Positions 1 through 5,701 of a stretch of 6,644 nt of DNA are shown one piece after another. Each line of letters starts with the position of its first letter. Position 1 is the stretch's first letter. Position numbers and translations under genes: made by a program. This stretch comes from Actinomycetota bacterium. Its GTDB lineage: Bacteria; Actinomycetota; Actinomycetes; Streptosporangiales; Streptosporangiaceae. The notes beneath the pieces are model-generated. The model was given only the letters and a program-made list of their open reading frames with translations, did no database searches and was not told the origin of the DNA. The stretch lies in the NCBI GenBank assembly GCA_003242605.1, contig QGUZ01000287.1, positions 1 to 6,644 on the forward strand. Reading direction: 5' to 3'.

Positions 1-482
1 AAGGCGCGGCCCGGAGGCGCGGGGCCGACCCGGGGCACTCGGGTCGCAGTGGGGGGGGGGGCGCCCCACCGGCCGTTCCCCGGGGTCCCCCCCGGGGCGG
101 CGAGCACCGCGCGGGCGGGCGGCACCTCCGGCGGCACCACCGTCACCGCCTCGACCGGCACCGTGTACCGGGTCTGGTGCGGGTAGAGGCAGAACACGGT
201 GCGGCCCGGCCAGCCGGGCGGGCCCTGCTCGACCACGCCGACGTTGAGGTAGCCGTACTTGACCGGGCCGGGGAAGTCGCCCTCCTGGAACGGCGCCCGC
301 ATGGCCGCGTACTGGCTCTCGGGTACCCTGCCGAGGAACACCAGCATCTCGGTGCCGCGGCTCACCCCCGAGTAGAGGGTGCGCACGAGGACCTCGCCCT
401 CCCCCGGAGGGCGCACTTGTGCGCGCCGGATCTCACCCTCGCCGGGAGAGCGGATCCAGAAGGCATGAGCATCGATCCGCAT
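1..482 (-). CDS. Zinc-binding-type (MDR) dehydrogenase, N-terminal part, partial at window edge and possibly disrupted
   Basis: The reading frame starts at ATG 482-480 (MRIDAHAFWIRSPGEGEIR) and stays open to the left edge, giving about 160 codons. Residues 1-129 look like the GroES-like N-terminal domain of medium-chain dehydrogenases. Key pieces are LYSGVSRGTE at residues 36-45, APFQEGDFPGPVKYGYLNVG at 63-82 and GRTVFCLYPHQTRY at 93-106. The SGVSRGTE motif has Ser where classical alcohol dehydrogenases have the catalytic-zinc Cys, as in BchC-like relatives. Such enzymes oxidise or reduce an alcohol/ketone with NAD(P), and the substrate is unknown here. After residue 129 (near position 96) the expected family sequence, roughly NMETAxNALWDA, is absent. 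Instead the frame reads Pro/Gly/Arg-rich low-complexity sequence across an 11-G run. This is either real damage or sequence error near a contig end. A weak purine stretch (CGGGGA) precedes the start. The gene is divergent from the phosphatidyltransferase at 604. Confidence 0.8.
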   Translation of the reverse strand, partial: MRIDAHAFWIRSPGEGEIRRAQVRPPGEGEVLVRTLYSGVSRGTEMLVFLGRVPESQYAAMRAPFQEGDFPGPVKYGYLNVGVVEQGPPGWPGRTVFCLYPHQTRYTVPVEAVTVVPPEVPPARAVLAAPGGTPGNGRWGAPPPTATRVPRVGPAPPGRA

Positions 483-603
483 CGGCGTTCCCCGCGTTTC
501 TTTAAAGCGACGGACACCCTCACGGCCGGCCGAGGCGGCGAGGGCATGCCGCAAAGCATAGGGAAACGCATTGGGAACACGGAGAGGTTCGCTGGGAGGC
601 GCG
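483..603. promoter_or_regulatory. Divergent intergenic region between the dehydrogenase and the phosphatidyltransferase
   Basis: These 121 nt must hold the promoters of both divergent genes. The stretch is AT-richer than its surroundings around 497-507 (TTTCTTTAAAG) and 553-575. GCGTTTC at 494-500 and GAAACGC at 563-569 form a 7-bp inverted repeat 62 nt apart, which could be chance. I could not pick convincing -35/-10 pairs on either strand, so this is a positional call only. The ribosome-binding site GGGAGG of the rightward gene is at 594-599. Confidence 0.4.
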
Positions 604-1380
604 GTGACCGTTGTCGATGGGCGCGGGGTGCGGGCGTCGGTGTGGGAGCCGGCCGCCGGGGTGGTCGCCCAGGCCGTGCTGCTCGCCCTGCTCGCGGTGG
701 GCGCGGGCCTGTACCCGGTGGCGTGGCTCGTCGGCGCCGGCTACGCCCTGGTCGTGTGGGGCCTCCTCGCCGCCGCGATCACCCGGTCGGGCACGCCGCT
801 GGGGCCGGCCGGGCGGGTCACCCTCGCCCGGGCGATCCTCGTCGGCGGGGTCACCGCGCTCGTCACCATGAACCTGATCGGCCGCGAGGCGCCCGCCGCG
901 GTGCTGGTGGCGATCGCCGCGGTGGCGCTCGCGCTGGACGCGGTCGACGGGTACGTGGCGCGCCGTACCGGGACGGCGTCGGCGTTCGGCGCCCGGTTCG
1001 ACATGGAGGTGGACGCGTTCCTCATCCTCGTGCTGAGCGTGAACGCGGCCCGCTCGCTCGGCGCGTGGGTGCTGCTCATCGGCCTGATGCGGTACGGCTT
1101 CGCCGCGGCGGCCTGGGCCGCGCCGTGGCTGCGCGCGCCGCTGCCGCCGAGCTTCGCCCGTAAGACCGTGGCGGCGCTGCAGGGCGTGCTGCTCGTGGCC
1201 TGCGGCTCCGGGCTGCCGCCGCAGCCGCTCGCGGCCGCGCTCGCCGGGATCGCGCTCGGCTCGCTGTCGTGGTCGTTCGGCCGGGACGTGCTGTGGCTGT
1301 GGCGTCACCGCCCGGCCGCCCGGCCTCCGGCCCGCGCCCTGGCGCCGGCCGCGGAGGTGGCCGAGCGCGTCCCCGTCTGA
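604..1380 (+). CDS. CDP-alcohol phosphatidyltransferase family membrane protein
   Basis: This 258-residue integral membrane protein carries the complete family signature D-x2-DG-x2-AR-x8-G-x3-D-x3-D: D112, D115, G116, A119, R120, G129, D133 and D137. In known members these aspartates bind divalent metal and the CDP-alcohol. The enzyme transfers a phospho-alcohol group from a CDP-alcohol (for example CDP-diacylglycerol) to an acceptor alcohol at the membrane, releasing CMP. Several hydrophobic segments surround the motif (roughly residues 18-60, 75-110, 138-162 and 178-215), as expected for this fold. The acceptor cannot be read from the sequence, so PgsA, PIS or another specificity is not assigned. 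GTG 604 is chosen because GGGAGG at 594-599 sits just before it. The in-frame TTG at 571 has only a weak site. A GC hairpin follows the stop. The gene is divergent from the MDR dehydrogenase. Confidence 0.9.
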   Translation: MTVVDGRGVRASVWEPAAGVVAQAVLLALLAVGAGLYPVAWLVGAGYALVVWGLLAAAITRSGTPLGPAGRVTLARAILVGGVTALVTMNLIGREAPAAVLVAIAAVALALDAVDGYVARRTGTASAFGARFDMEVDAFLILVLSVNAARSLGAWVLLIGLMRYGFAAAAWAAPWLRAPLPPSFARKTVAALQGVLLVACGSGLPPQPLAAALAGIALGSLSWSFGRDVLWLWRHRPAARPPARALAPAAEVAERVPV

Positions 1381-1390
1381 CCGGCGCCCG

Positions 1391-1412
1391 GCCCGGCGGC
1401 CGCCCGCCGGGC
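1391..1412 (+). terminator. GC-rich hairpin after the phosphatidyltransferase
   Basis: GCCCGGCGG (1391-1399) and CCGCCGGGC (1404-1412) form a perfect 9-bp stem with a 4-nt loop, 10 nt after the stop codon. There is no T-tract, which is common for hairpin terminators in high-GC actinomycetes. Stem-loops of this composition can also arise by chance in such DNA. Confidence 0.5.
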
Positions 1413-1416
1413 GGGG

Positions 1417-1567
1417 TCACAGCCGGTCGAGGAAGCCGTCGACCACGTCGGCGAGCCGTCGAAGGTGCAGGTGAAGCCGTCGGCGCCTCGGTGTGCCCGA
1501 AGCCCGGGTAGCCGGGGGCGACGAGCCGGTACCGGCCGCCGATCGCGTCGATGAGGCGGCGCAGGCC
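1417..1567 (-). pseudogene. Alpha/beta hydrolase remnant with two frameshifts
   Basis: Reading leftward, three frames give consecutive pieces of one alpha/beta hydrolase. LRRLIDAIGGRYRLVAPG followed by YPGFGHTEAP covers about 1564-1481. DGFTCTFDG covers about 1481-1455. LADVVDGFLDRL then ends at a TGA at 1419-1417. Joined, they match the N-terminal stretch of haloalkane-dehalogenase-like hydrolases ('RYxLVAPDYPGFG ... APxxFxYTFDxLADVVDxFLDxL'). Each junction (near 1481 and near 1456) is explained by loss of one nucleotide. Only about 50 residues survive of an enzyme usually near 290, so the nucleophile elbow, the catalytic acid and the catalytic histidine are all missing. The usual Asp in APDYPG is Gly here. 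No start codon with a ribosome-binding site is evident. This is a dead fragment, not a gene. Confidence 0.75.
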
Positions 1568-1589
1568 CGCCGCGCACCGGCCGCCCCGG

Positions 1590-1665
1590 CATGTTTCATG
1601 TGATTTTTCATAGATTTCACATGACTTGCGCCTGAGCGGTCGTCGCACCCGCAATGATCATTAGT
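1590..1665. promoter_or_regulatory. AT-rich island with an inverted repeat and a palindrome
   Basis: This stretch is conspicuously AT-rich in an otherwise very GC-rich window. It holds a perfect 8-bp inverted repeat, TCATGTGA (1596-1603) and TCACATGA (1617-1624), with a 13-nt spacer. It also holds the 10-bp palindrome AATGATCATT (1653-1662). It may be an orphan operator/promoter left from the deleted hydrolase gene, or a protein-binding site between genes. TAGATT at 1611-1616 resembles a -10 box, but no fitting -35 is visible. No gene that it would serve is adjacent. The rest of 1381-1732 holds the hydrolase remnant and two hairpins. Confidence 0.4.
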
Positions 1666-1705
1666 GGGACGCGTGCCCCGCTGCTCGGGGGCGGGGCACG
1701 GTCCC
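1666..1705 (-). terminator. Strong hairpin downstream of the DUF3224 gene
   Basis: CGTGCCCCGC (1672-1681) pairs perfectly with GCGGGGCACG (1691-1700) around a 9-nt loop. The stem continues with GGGAC (1666-1670) against GTCCC (1701-1705) past one bulged G at 1671, giving about 15 base pairs. It begins 27 nt beyond the DUF3224 stop. On the minus strand it is followed by an AT-rich rather than U-rich stretch, so it fits an actinomycete-type terminator for that gene. Confidence 0.65.
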
Positions 1706-1732
1706 GCCGCCCGCGCTCCCCGCGCCGCGCGC

Positions 1733-2131
1733 TCAGTCGTCCGCGAACGCGTAGTCGAGGTGGTAGCGGTGCACGCCGCCCTCGATGCGCACCCGCCCCT
1801 CGCCCCGGATCCCGCGCAGCGCGCCGGTCCCCGAGTCGGCGAGGATGCGCCAGGTCATCCACTCCTCCCCGCGGTCCCCCATCGCGTCGTGCTGGAGCAC
1901 GAACGTGCCCGCGCGGCCGGCCAGGGTGCCGGTGAAGCGCTCGAGCCCCACGTACCCCCGCGAACCCGCCACCGGGGTGAGCGCGATGAGGATGTCGGTG
2001 GTGCTCGTGCCGGTCAGGCCGCCGCGGTAGGTCTTGGTCAGGTGGGCGCGGGACAGCCGGGCGCCCTCCCGCTCGTCGAGCGGCCGCTCCTCCCAGGTGT
2101 CGACGTCGAAGGTGCCCTCGGCGCGTGGCAT
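1733..2131 (-). CDS. DUF3224 domain-containing protein
   Basis: This 132-residue protein matches the DUF3224 family along its whole length. It begins MPRAEGTFDVDTWEERPLDE. LTKTYRGGLTGTST (31-44) follows, then YVGLERFTGTL (60-70), AGRAGTFVLQH (71-81), and finally GTGALRGIRGEGR (101-113). Members are small soluble beta-barrel-like proteins of no proven biochemical role, common in actinomycetes. There is no signal peptide or membrane segment. The ATG at 2131-2129 is preferred because a purine-rich GAAGGGGGA lies about 6 nt upstream and the homology begins there. An in-frame upstream start near 2206 would add 25 low-complexity residues without family character. The gene is alone, divergent from the small coiled-coil gene at 2324, and followed by a strong hairpin. 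Confidence 0.85.
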   Translation of the reverse strand: MPRAEGTFDVDTWEERPLDEREGARLSRAHLTKTYRGGLTGTSTTDILIALTPVAGSRGYVGLERFTGTLAGRAGTFVLQHDAMGDRGEEWMTWRILADSGTGALRGIRGEGRVRIEGGVHRYHLDYAFADD

Positions 2132-2210
2132 GCGTGTCCCCCTTCCGCCGGGCGGCGGCCGTCCGCCGCCGTGCTCGCCCACCACGATTCCGGGGGAACC
2201 TGACATCTTC

Positions 2211-2236
2211 CGTCACCTTTTACCGAGGAGGTGACG
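2211..2236. promoter_or_regulatory. Perfect 8-bp inverted repeat, candidate operator
   Basis: CGTCACCT (2211-2218) and AGGTGACG (2229-2236) are exact reverse complements with a 10-nt spacer (TTTACCGAGG). The site lies in the 192-nt divergent region between the DUF3224 gene and the small gene at 2324, about 80 nt from each start. That position and symmetry suit a dimeric repressor or activator. TTGACC on the minus strand (2252-2247) could be a -35 box for the DUF3224 gene, but no well-spaced -10 is clear. The regulator is unknown. Confidence 0.45.
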
Positions 2237-2323
2237 ATAGGCCCTGGTCAAACCGGAGGTATTGGCGGATGGTGGAAAGCACACCCGAGTCGGCCGTTAC
2301 GGGCGTGATCGGAGGGCAGCGGG

Positions 2324-2476
2324 ATGAGCAGGCAGATCGCCACGGGCTGGCAGCGCCCGTCGGTCACGGAACTCGAGATGCGACTCCGCCGTCTGGAGGA
2401 GCAGGTCGAGCATCTCATGGTGACGGTCGAAGAGCTGCGGCGGGCCGCGAAGGCCCCGGCCGATCCGGTGCGGTGA
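2324..2476 (+). CDS. Small coiled-coil protein, 50 residues, unknown function
   Basis: An ATG at 2324 opens a 50-codon frame ending at TGA 2474-2476. GGAGG at 2311-2315 sits 8 nt upstream, an ideal ribosome-binding site. After a polar start (MSRQIATGWQRPSVT), residues 16-41 form one charged helix. L17, L21, L24, V28, L31, V35 and L38 follow an exact 4-3 spacing over three heptads, with Glu and Arg at flanking positions. This is a short parallel-type coiled coil, probably a dimer or a partner-binding helix. The tail (KAPADPVR) is disordered. There is no signal peptide or membrane segment. I do not recognise a family. It is divergent from the DUF3224 gene and convergent with the reductase at 2534. 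Confidence 0.7.
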   Translation: MSRQIATGWQRPSVTELEMRLRRLEEQVEHLMVTVEELRRAAKAPADPVR

Positions 2477-2533
2477 CCCGGACGCCGGGGGCACGTCCCC
2501 GCGGCCCCGCCGCCCCCGCGCCTACCGCTCTCC

Positions 2534-3277
2534 TCAGCCCCGGCCGATGAACGGCATCGTGGTCGCGGTGATGGTGAGGAACTGCACGTTCGTGTCGAGC
2601 GGCAGGCTCGCCATGTAGAGCACGGCGCTCGCCGCGTGCCGTACGTCGAACCGCGGCTCGGGCACGATCCGCCCGTCCGCCTGCAGCGCCCCGCGCTCCA
2701 CCCCCGCCGTCATGTCGGTGGCGGCGTTGCCGATGTCGATCTGGCCGCACGCGATGTTGTACGGCCGGCCGTCGAGCGAGATCGACTTGGTCAGGCCGGT
2801 GATCGCGTGCTTGGTCGCGGTGTACGCCACGCTCGCCGGCCGCGGCGCGTACGCGGCGATCGAGCCGTTGTTGATGATCCGGCCGCCCCGCGGATCCTGT
2901 TCCTTCATGATCCGCACCGCGTGCCGGGCGCACAGGAACGCGCCGGTGAGGTTGGTCGCGACGGAGCGGTCCCAGTCGTCGAGGGACACCTCGTCCACCG
3001 CGCCGCCGACCATCACGCCCGCGTTGTTGAACAGCAGATCGACCCGCCCCCAGGCCTGGCGCACCCGGTCGAACAGGTTCGCCACCGACTCGGGCGAGGT
3101 CACGTCGCACGGCACCACGAGCGCGTCGGCGTACCCCTCGGCGGTCTCGCGGAGCGCGTCCTCGCGCCGCCCGGCGAGCGCGACCCGCCAGCCCGCATCC
3201 AGCAGCGCGTGCGCGACGGCCCGCCCGATCCCGGATCCGGCGCCGGTGACCACGGCCACCCCAGCCGCCACGGTCAT
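2534..3277 (-). CDS. Short-chain dehydrogenase/reductase (classical SDR)
   Basis: This 247-residue protein is a complete classical SDR. The nucleotide-binding motif TGAGSGIG is at residues 11-18, D58-V59 contacts adenine, and NNAG is at 84-87. The catalytic set is N109, S139, Y152 and K156 (YTATK). Arginines R38-R39 after the second strand (AGRR) favour NADP(H). The C-terminal part contains GQIDIGNAATDMT (178-190) and ends in MPFIGRG, as in many actinomycete SDRs. It should oxidise or reduce a hydroxyl/keto group on an unidentified small molecule in the cytosol. The start ATG 3277-3275 has AAGGAGG at 3293-3287, 9 nt upstream. The frame is open much further upstream, but that extension has no SDR character and runs antisense to the next gene. 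It is divergent from the FAD oxidoreductase, 139 nt away. Confidence 0.93.
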   Translation of the reverse strand: MTVAAGVAVVTGAGSGIGRAVAHALLDAGWRVALAGRREDALRETAEGYADALVVPCDVTSPESVANLFDRVRQAWGRVDLLFNNAGVMVGGAVDEVSLDDWDRSVATNLTGAFLCARHAVRIMKEQDPRGGRIINNGSIAAYAPRPASVAYTATKHAITGLTKSISLDGRPYNIACGQIDIGNAATDMTAGVERGALQADGRIVPEPRFDVRHAASAVLYMASLPLDTNVQFLTITATTMPFIGRG

Positions 3278-3416
3278 CTCCTCTCTCCTCCTTGACCCGA
3301 CCGGCACATTCTCGCGCCACGTCGCACGCGAACCTCCACCGCCCCTCGTGTTCAATGGTCGAAGGCCGCCCGGCCGCAGGCAGGGGACCCCGGGACGCAG
3401 GAGGGAGGGAGGCGGG
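3278..3416. promoter_or_regulatory. Divergent control region between the SDR and the FAD oxidoreductase
   Basis: These 139 nt separate two divergent redox genes and must contain promoters for both unless transcripts start elsewhere. It carries the SDR ribosome-binding site (AAGGAGG on the minus strand, 3293-3287). It also carries an unusual triple purine repeat before the other gene (GGAGGGAGGGAGG, 3400-3412). TTGACC at 3292-3297 and a minus-strand TTGAAC at 3355-3350 resemble -35 boxes, but I found no properly spaced -10 partner. Confidence 0.35.
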
Positions 3417-4916
3417 ATGGCGACCGCCGCCGTGGTGGGCAGCGGCCCCAACGGGCTCGCCGCCGCCGTCTGCCTGGCGCGCCACGGGGTGCGGGTGCAC
3501 GTCGTGGAGGCCGCCCCGGCCATCGGCGGGGGCACCCGGTCGGCGGAGCTCACCCTCCCCGGGCTGATCCACGACGAGTGCTCGGCGTTCCACCCGGCCG
3601 GGGTGGCCTCGCCGCTGTTCCGGGCGCTCGGCCTGGAGCGGTACGGCCTGCGCTGGCGGTGGCCGGAGATCGAGCTGGCCCATCCGCTCGACTCGGGCGC
3701 GGCCGGGGCGCTGTGGCGGGACATCCACCGCACCGCCGAGGCGATGGGCGCGGACGGCCCGGCGTGGCTGGCCGTGTTCGAGCGGCTCAGCCGGGACTTC
3801 GACGACCTGGCGGCCGACGTGTTCCGGCCGGTGCTCCACCTGCCCGCCCACCCGGTCACGCTCGCCGCGTTCGGCGCCCGCGCGCTGGCCCCGGCGACCT
3901 GGGTGGCGCGGGCGTGGCGCCGCCCGGAGACCCGGGCGCTGTTCGCCGGGGCGGCGGCGCACGCGTTCGGCTCGCTGCGGGCGCCGCTCAGCTCCGCGGT
4001 CGGCCTGCTGCTCGTCGCGGCCGGGCACGCGCACGGGTGGCCGGTCGCCGAGGGCGGGTCGGCGGCGATCACGCGGGCGCTCGCCGCGCTCCTCGCCGAC
4101 CTGGGCGGCACCGTGGAGACCGGGGTGCGCATCGAGTCGCTCGACGAGCTCGACGGCTTCGACGTGGTGCTGCTCGACGTCTCCCCGCGGGCCGCGCTGG
4201 CGATCGCGGGCCGGCGGCTGCCGCCGCACGTCGCCCGCGCCTACCGGCGGTTCCGGTACGGCCCGGCCGCCTACAAGGTGGACTTCGCCGTCGAGGGCGG
4301 GGTGCCGTGGCGCGACGAGTACTCGCGCCGGGCCGGGACCGTGCACCTGGGCGGCACCCTCGAGGAGGTGGCCGCGGCCGAGGAGGCGGTCGCCAACGGC
4401 CGCCTGCCGGCGCGGCCGTTCGTGCTCGTCGGCCAGCAGTACCTCGCCGACCCGTCACGGTCGCGTGGCGACCTGCACCCGGTGTGGGCCTACGCGCACG
4501 TGCCGCACGGCCACCCGGGCAACGTCACCGAGCTCGTCGTCGACCAGATCGAGCGGTTCGCCCCCGGGTTCCGGATGCGGGTGGCCGCCCGGCACATCCG
4601 CACCGTGGCCCGGATCTCCGCGGCCAACCCCAACTACGTGGGCGGGGACATCGGCACCGGGGCGATGACCGGCCTGCAGACCGTGTTCCGTCCCCGGCTC
4701 GCCCTCGACCCGTACGCCACCGGCGTGCCCGGCGTGTTCCTCTGCTCGGCCGCCACCCCGCCCGGGCCGGGCGTGCACGGCATGTGCGGTCACAACGCCG
4801 CGCTCGCCGCGCTGCGGTACCTGCGCCGCGGCGGCCGGTCGTGGCGTCAGGCGTCCAGGTCGCGGGCGTACTGCCAGAAGACCCGCTCCACCCGGGCCCC
4901 CACGGCGCGGGAGTAG
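3417..4916 (+). CDS. FAD-dependent oxidoreductase, phytoene desaturase-like (COG1233 type)
   Basis: The protein has 499 residues. The N-terminal Rossmann fold is VVGSGPNGLAAAVCLARHG (6-24), with G8, G10 and G13 as the GxGxxG glycines and E31 to bind the adenosine ribose. IGGGTRSAELTLPG follows at 36-49. The C-terminal FAD-binding part has NPNYVGGDIGTGA (404-416) and PGVFLCSAATPPGPGVHGMC (438-457), typical of the phytoene dehydrogenase/PYROXD2-like family. Such enzymes desaturate or oxidise lipophilic substrates, and no carotenoid gene is nearby to name one. ATG 3417 is preceded by a repeated GGAGG stretch. Homology should end near R471. The last 28 residues (4830-4913) are basic and polar, read antisense through the end of the GNAT gene, and stop at TAG 4914-4916. 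The original stop codon may have been lost. Confidence 0.88.
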   Translation: MATAAVVGSGPNGLAAAVCLARHGVRVHVVEAAPAIGGGTRSAELTLPGLIHDECSAFHPAGVASPLFRALGLERYGLRWRWPEIELAHPLDSGAAGALWRDIHRTAEAMGADGPAWLAVFERLSRDFDDLAADVFRPVLHLPAHPVTLAAFGARALAPATWVARAWRRPETRALFAGAAAHAFGSLRAPLSSAVGLLLVAAGHAHGWPVAEGGSAAITRALAALLADLGGTVETGVRIESLDELDGFDVVLLDVSPRAALAIAGRRLPPHVARAYRRFRYGPAAYKVDFAVEGGVPWRDEYSRRAGTVHLGGTLEEVAAAEEAVANGRLPARPFVLVGQQYLADPSRSRGDLHPVWAYAHVPHGHPGNVTELVVDQIERFAPGFRMRVAARHIRTVARISAANPNYVGGDIGTGAMTGLQTVFRPRLALDPYATGVPGVFLCSAATPPGPGVHGMCGHNAALAALRYLRRGGRSWRQASRSRAYCQKTRSTRAPTARE

Positions 4917-5701
4917 AACCGCAGCGGGCCGACCCAGCCGATCTGCACGCTGGTCATCCCGGCGGCGCGCTGCTCGGCGAGGCAGCGGTGCAGCAGCACC
5001 CGGCCGATGCCGAGGCCGCGCGCGCTCGGCGCGGTGCCGGTGGGGCCGAACCAGCCGGGGCGGGCGCCCCAGGCGGCGAAGCCGAGGATCTCGCCGTCGC
5101 GGGCCGCGTAGTAGGCGCCGACCGCGTTCTCCACCTCCCAGGCCCACGCGGCGTTCCAGTGCTCGCGGACGAACGCGGCGAGCTCGGCCCGCTCCCCCGG
5201 CTCGGCCGAGGCGACGGTGACCCCGGGCGGCGGCTCGGGCGGCTCGGGCAGGCCGCGGGTGAGGTCGGCGGTCATGTTCCACGCCATGCCGTCGTGCTCG
5301 TAGCCGAGCCGCTCGGCGAGGCAGGCGGCGGGCGTGGCGCGCACGTCGATGCCCGGCCAGGCGTAGCACGGCGGGTTCCCGGCCCACCGGGCCCGCCGCA
5401 CGCCCTCGCCGCGCAGCCACTCCTCGGCCGCGCGCACCAGGGCCTTGCCGTACCCGCGGCCCTGGGCGCGGGGGTGGACGGCGATCAGGTCGATGTGCCC
5501 GATCCGCGGGTCGCGGTCGTCGACCGAGGTGAACACCACGCCGTCGTTCTCGCCGAGCACGAACGCGGCCCAGCGGCGGTCCGGGGGCGGGGTGGCGAGC
5601 CGTACCGGCAGCTCGGGCGCCTCGGGCAGGTCGAGGGTGAGCGCGGCGGCGGCGAGGTCCGCCAGCGCGCGGGCCTCCGCGGGCGTGGAGATGCGCCTCA
5701 T
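4847..5701 (-). CDS. Tandem GNAT family N-acetyltransferase
   Basis: This 284-residue protein has two GNAT-type domains. The first has the acetyl-CoA-binding motif A in AVHPRAQGRGYGKALVRAAE (74-93; Q80, G83, G85). The second has APSARGLGIGRVLLHRC (224-240; R228, G231, G233), followed by the typical QIGWVGPLRFYSRAVGARV (253-271). Between them, CYAWPGID (112-119) resembles the aromatic-PG-x-D linker seen in two-domain acetyltransferases. A Pro-rich hinge lies at 151-160. It would transfer acetyl from acetyl-CoA to an amine, with the substrate unknown. Start ATG 5701-5699 overlaps the TGA of the upstream LigB-like gene (ATGA), and a GGAAGGAAG stretch precedes it. It is therefore the third gene of the folP-like operon. 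Its 3' end is overlapped by 70 nt of the convergent oxidoreductase frame. Confidence 0.9.
   Translation of the reverse strand: MRRISTPAEARALADLAAAALTLDLPEAPELPVRLATPPPDRRWAAFVLGENDGVVFTSVDDRDPRIGHIDLIAVHPRAQGRGYGKALVRAAEEWLRGEGVRRARWAGNPPCYAWPGIDVRATPAACLAERLGYEHDGMAWNMTADLTRGLPEPPEPPPGVTVASAEPGERAELAAFVREHWNAAWAWEVENAVGAYYAARDGEILGFAAWGARPGWFGPTGTAPSARGLGIGRVLLHRCLAEQRAAGMTSVQIGWVGPLRFYSRAVGARVERVFWQYARDLDA

Noticed and set aside
571..603. TTG 571 as start of the phosphatidyltransferase
   Set aside because: GTG 604 has a clear GGGAGG site. The 11 extra residues add no family sequence and TTG 571 has only a weak site.
177..1163. Plus-strand open frame across the left intergenic region and the phosphatidyltransferase
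   Set aside because: It is antisense to the dehydrogenase and out of frame with the phosphatidyltransferase, whose DxxDGxxAR motif fixes the true frame.
1599..1621. CRP-like site (TGTGA ... TCACA) in the AT-rich island
   Set aside because: The half-sites match the E. coli CRP core, but the spacer is 13 nt rather than 6, and no gene start lies at a suitable distance.
2132..2206. Upstream start for the DUF3224 protein
   Set aside because: It adds a Gly/Arg/Pro-rich stretch that is not part of the family. The internal ATG 2131 has a good ribosome-binding site and coincides with the start of homology.
2477..2533. Terminator between the small coiled-coil gene and the SDR
   Set aside because: The stretch is GC-rich with only short possible pairings such as GGGG/CCCC. 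No stable, well-shaped stem could be supported.
3278..4132. N-terminal extension of the SDR to a start near 4132
   Set aside because: The added residues are antisense to the oxidoreductase and lack SDR features. ATG 3277 has AAGGAGG upstream and begins right before the first beta strand.
2415..4346. Long minus-strand open frame (643 codons) over the SDR and the oxidoreductase
   Set aside because: It is antisense to the oxidoreductase and out of frame with the SDR, with Arg/Gly/Pro-rich composition and no recognisable motif.
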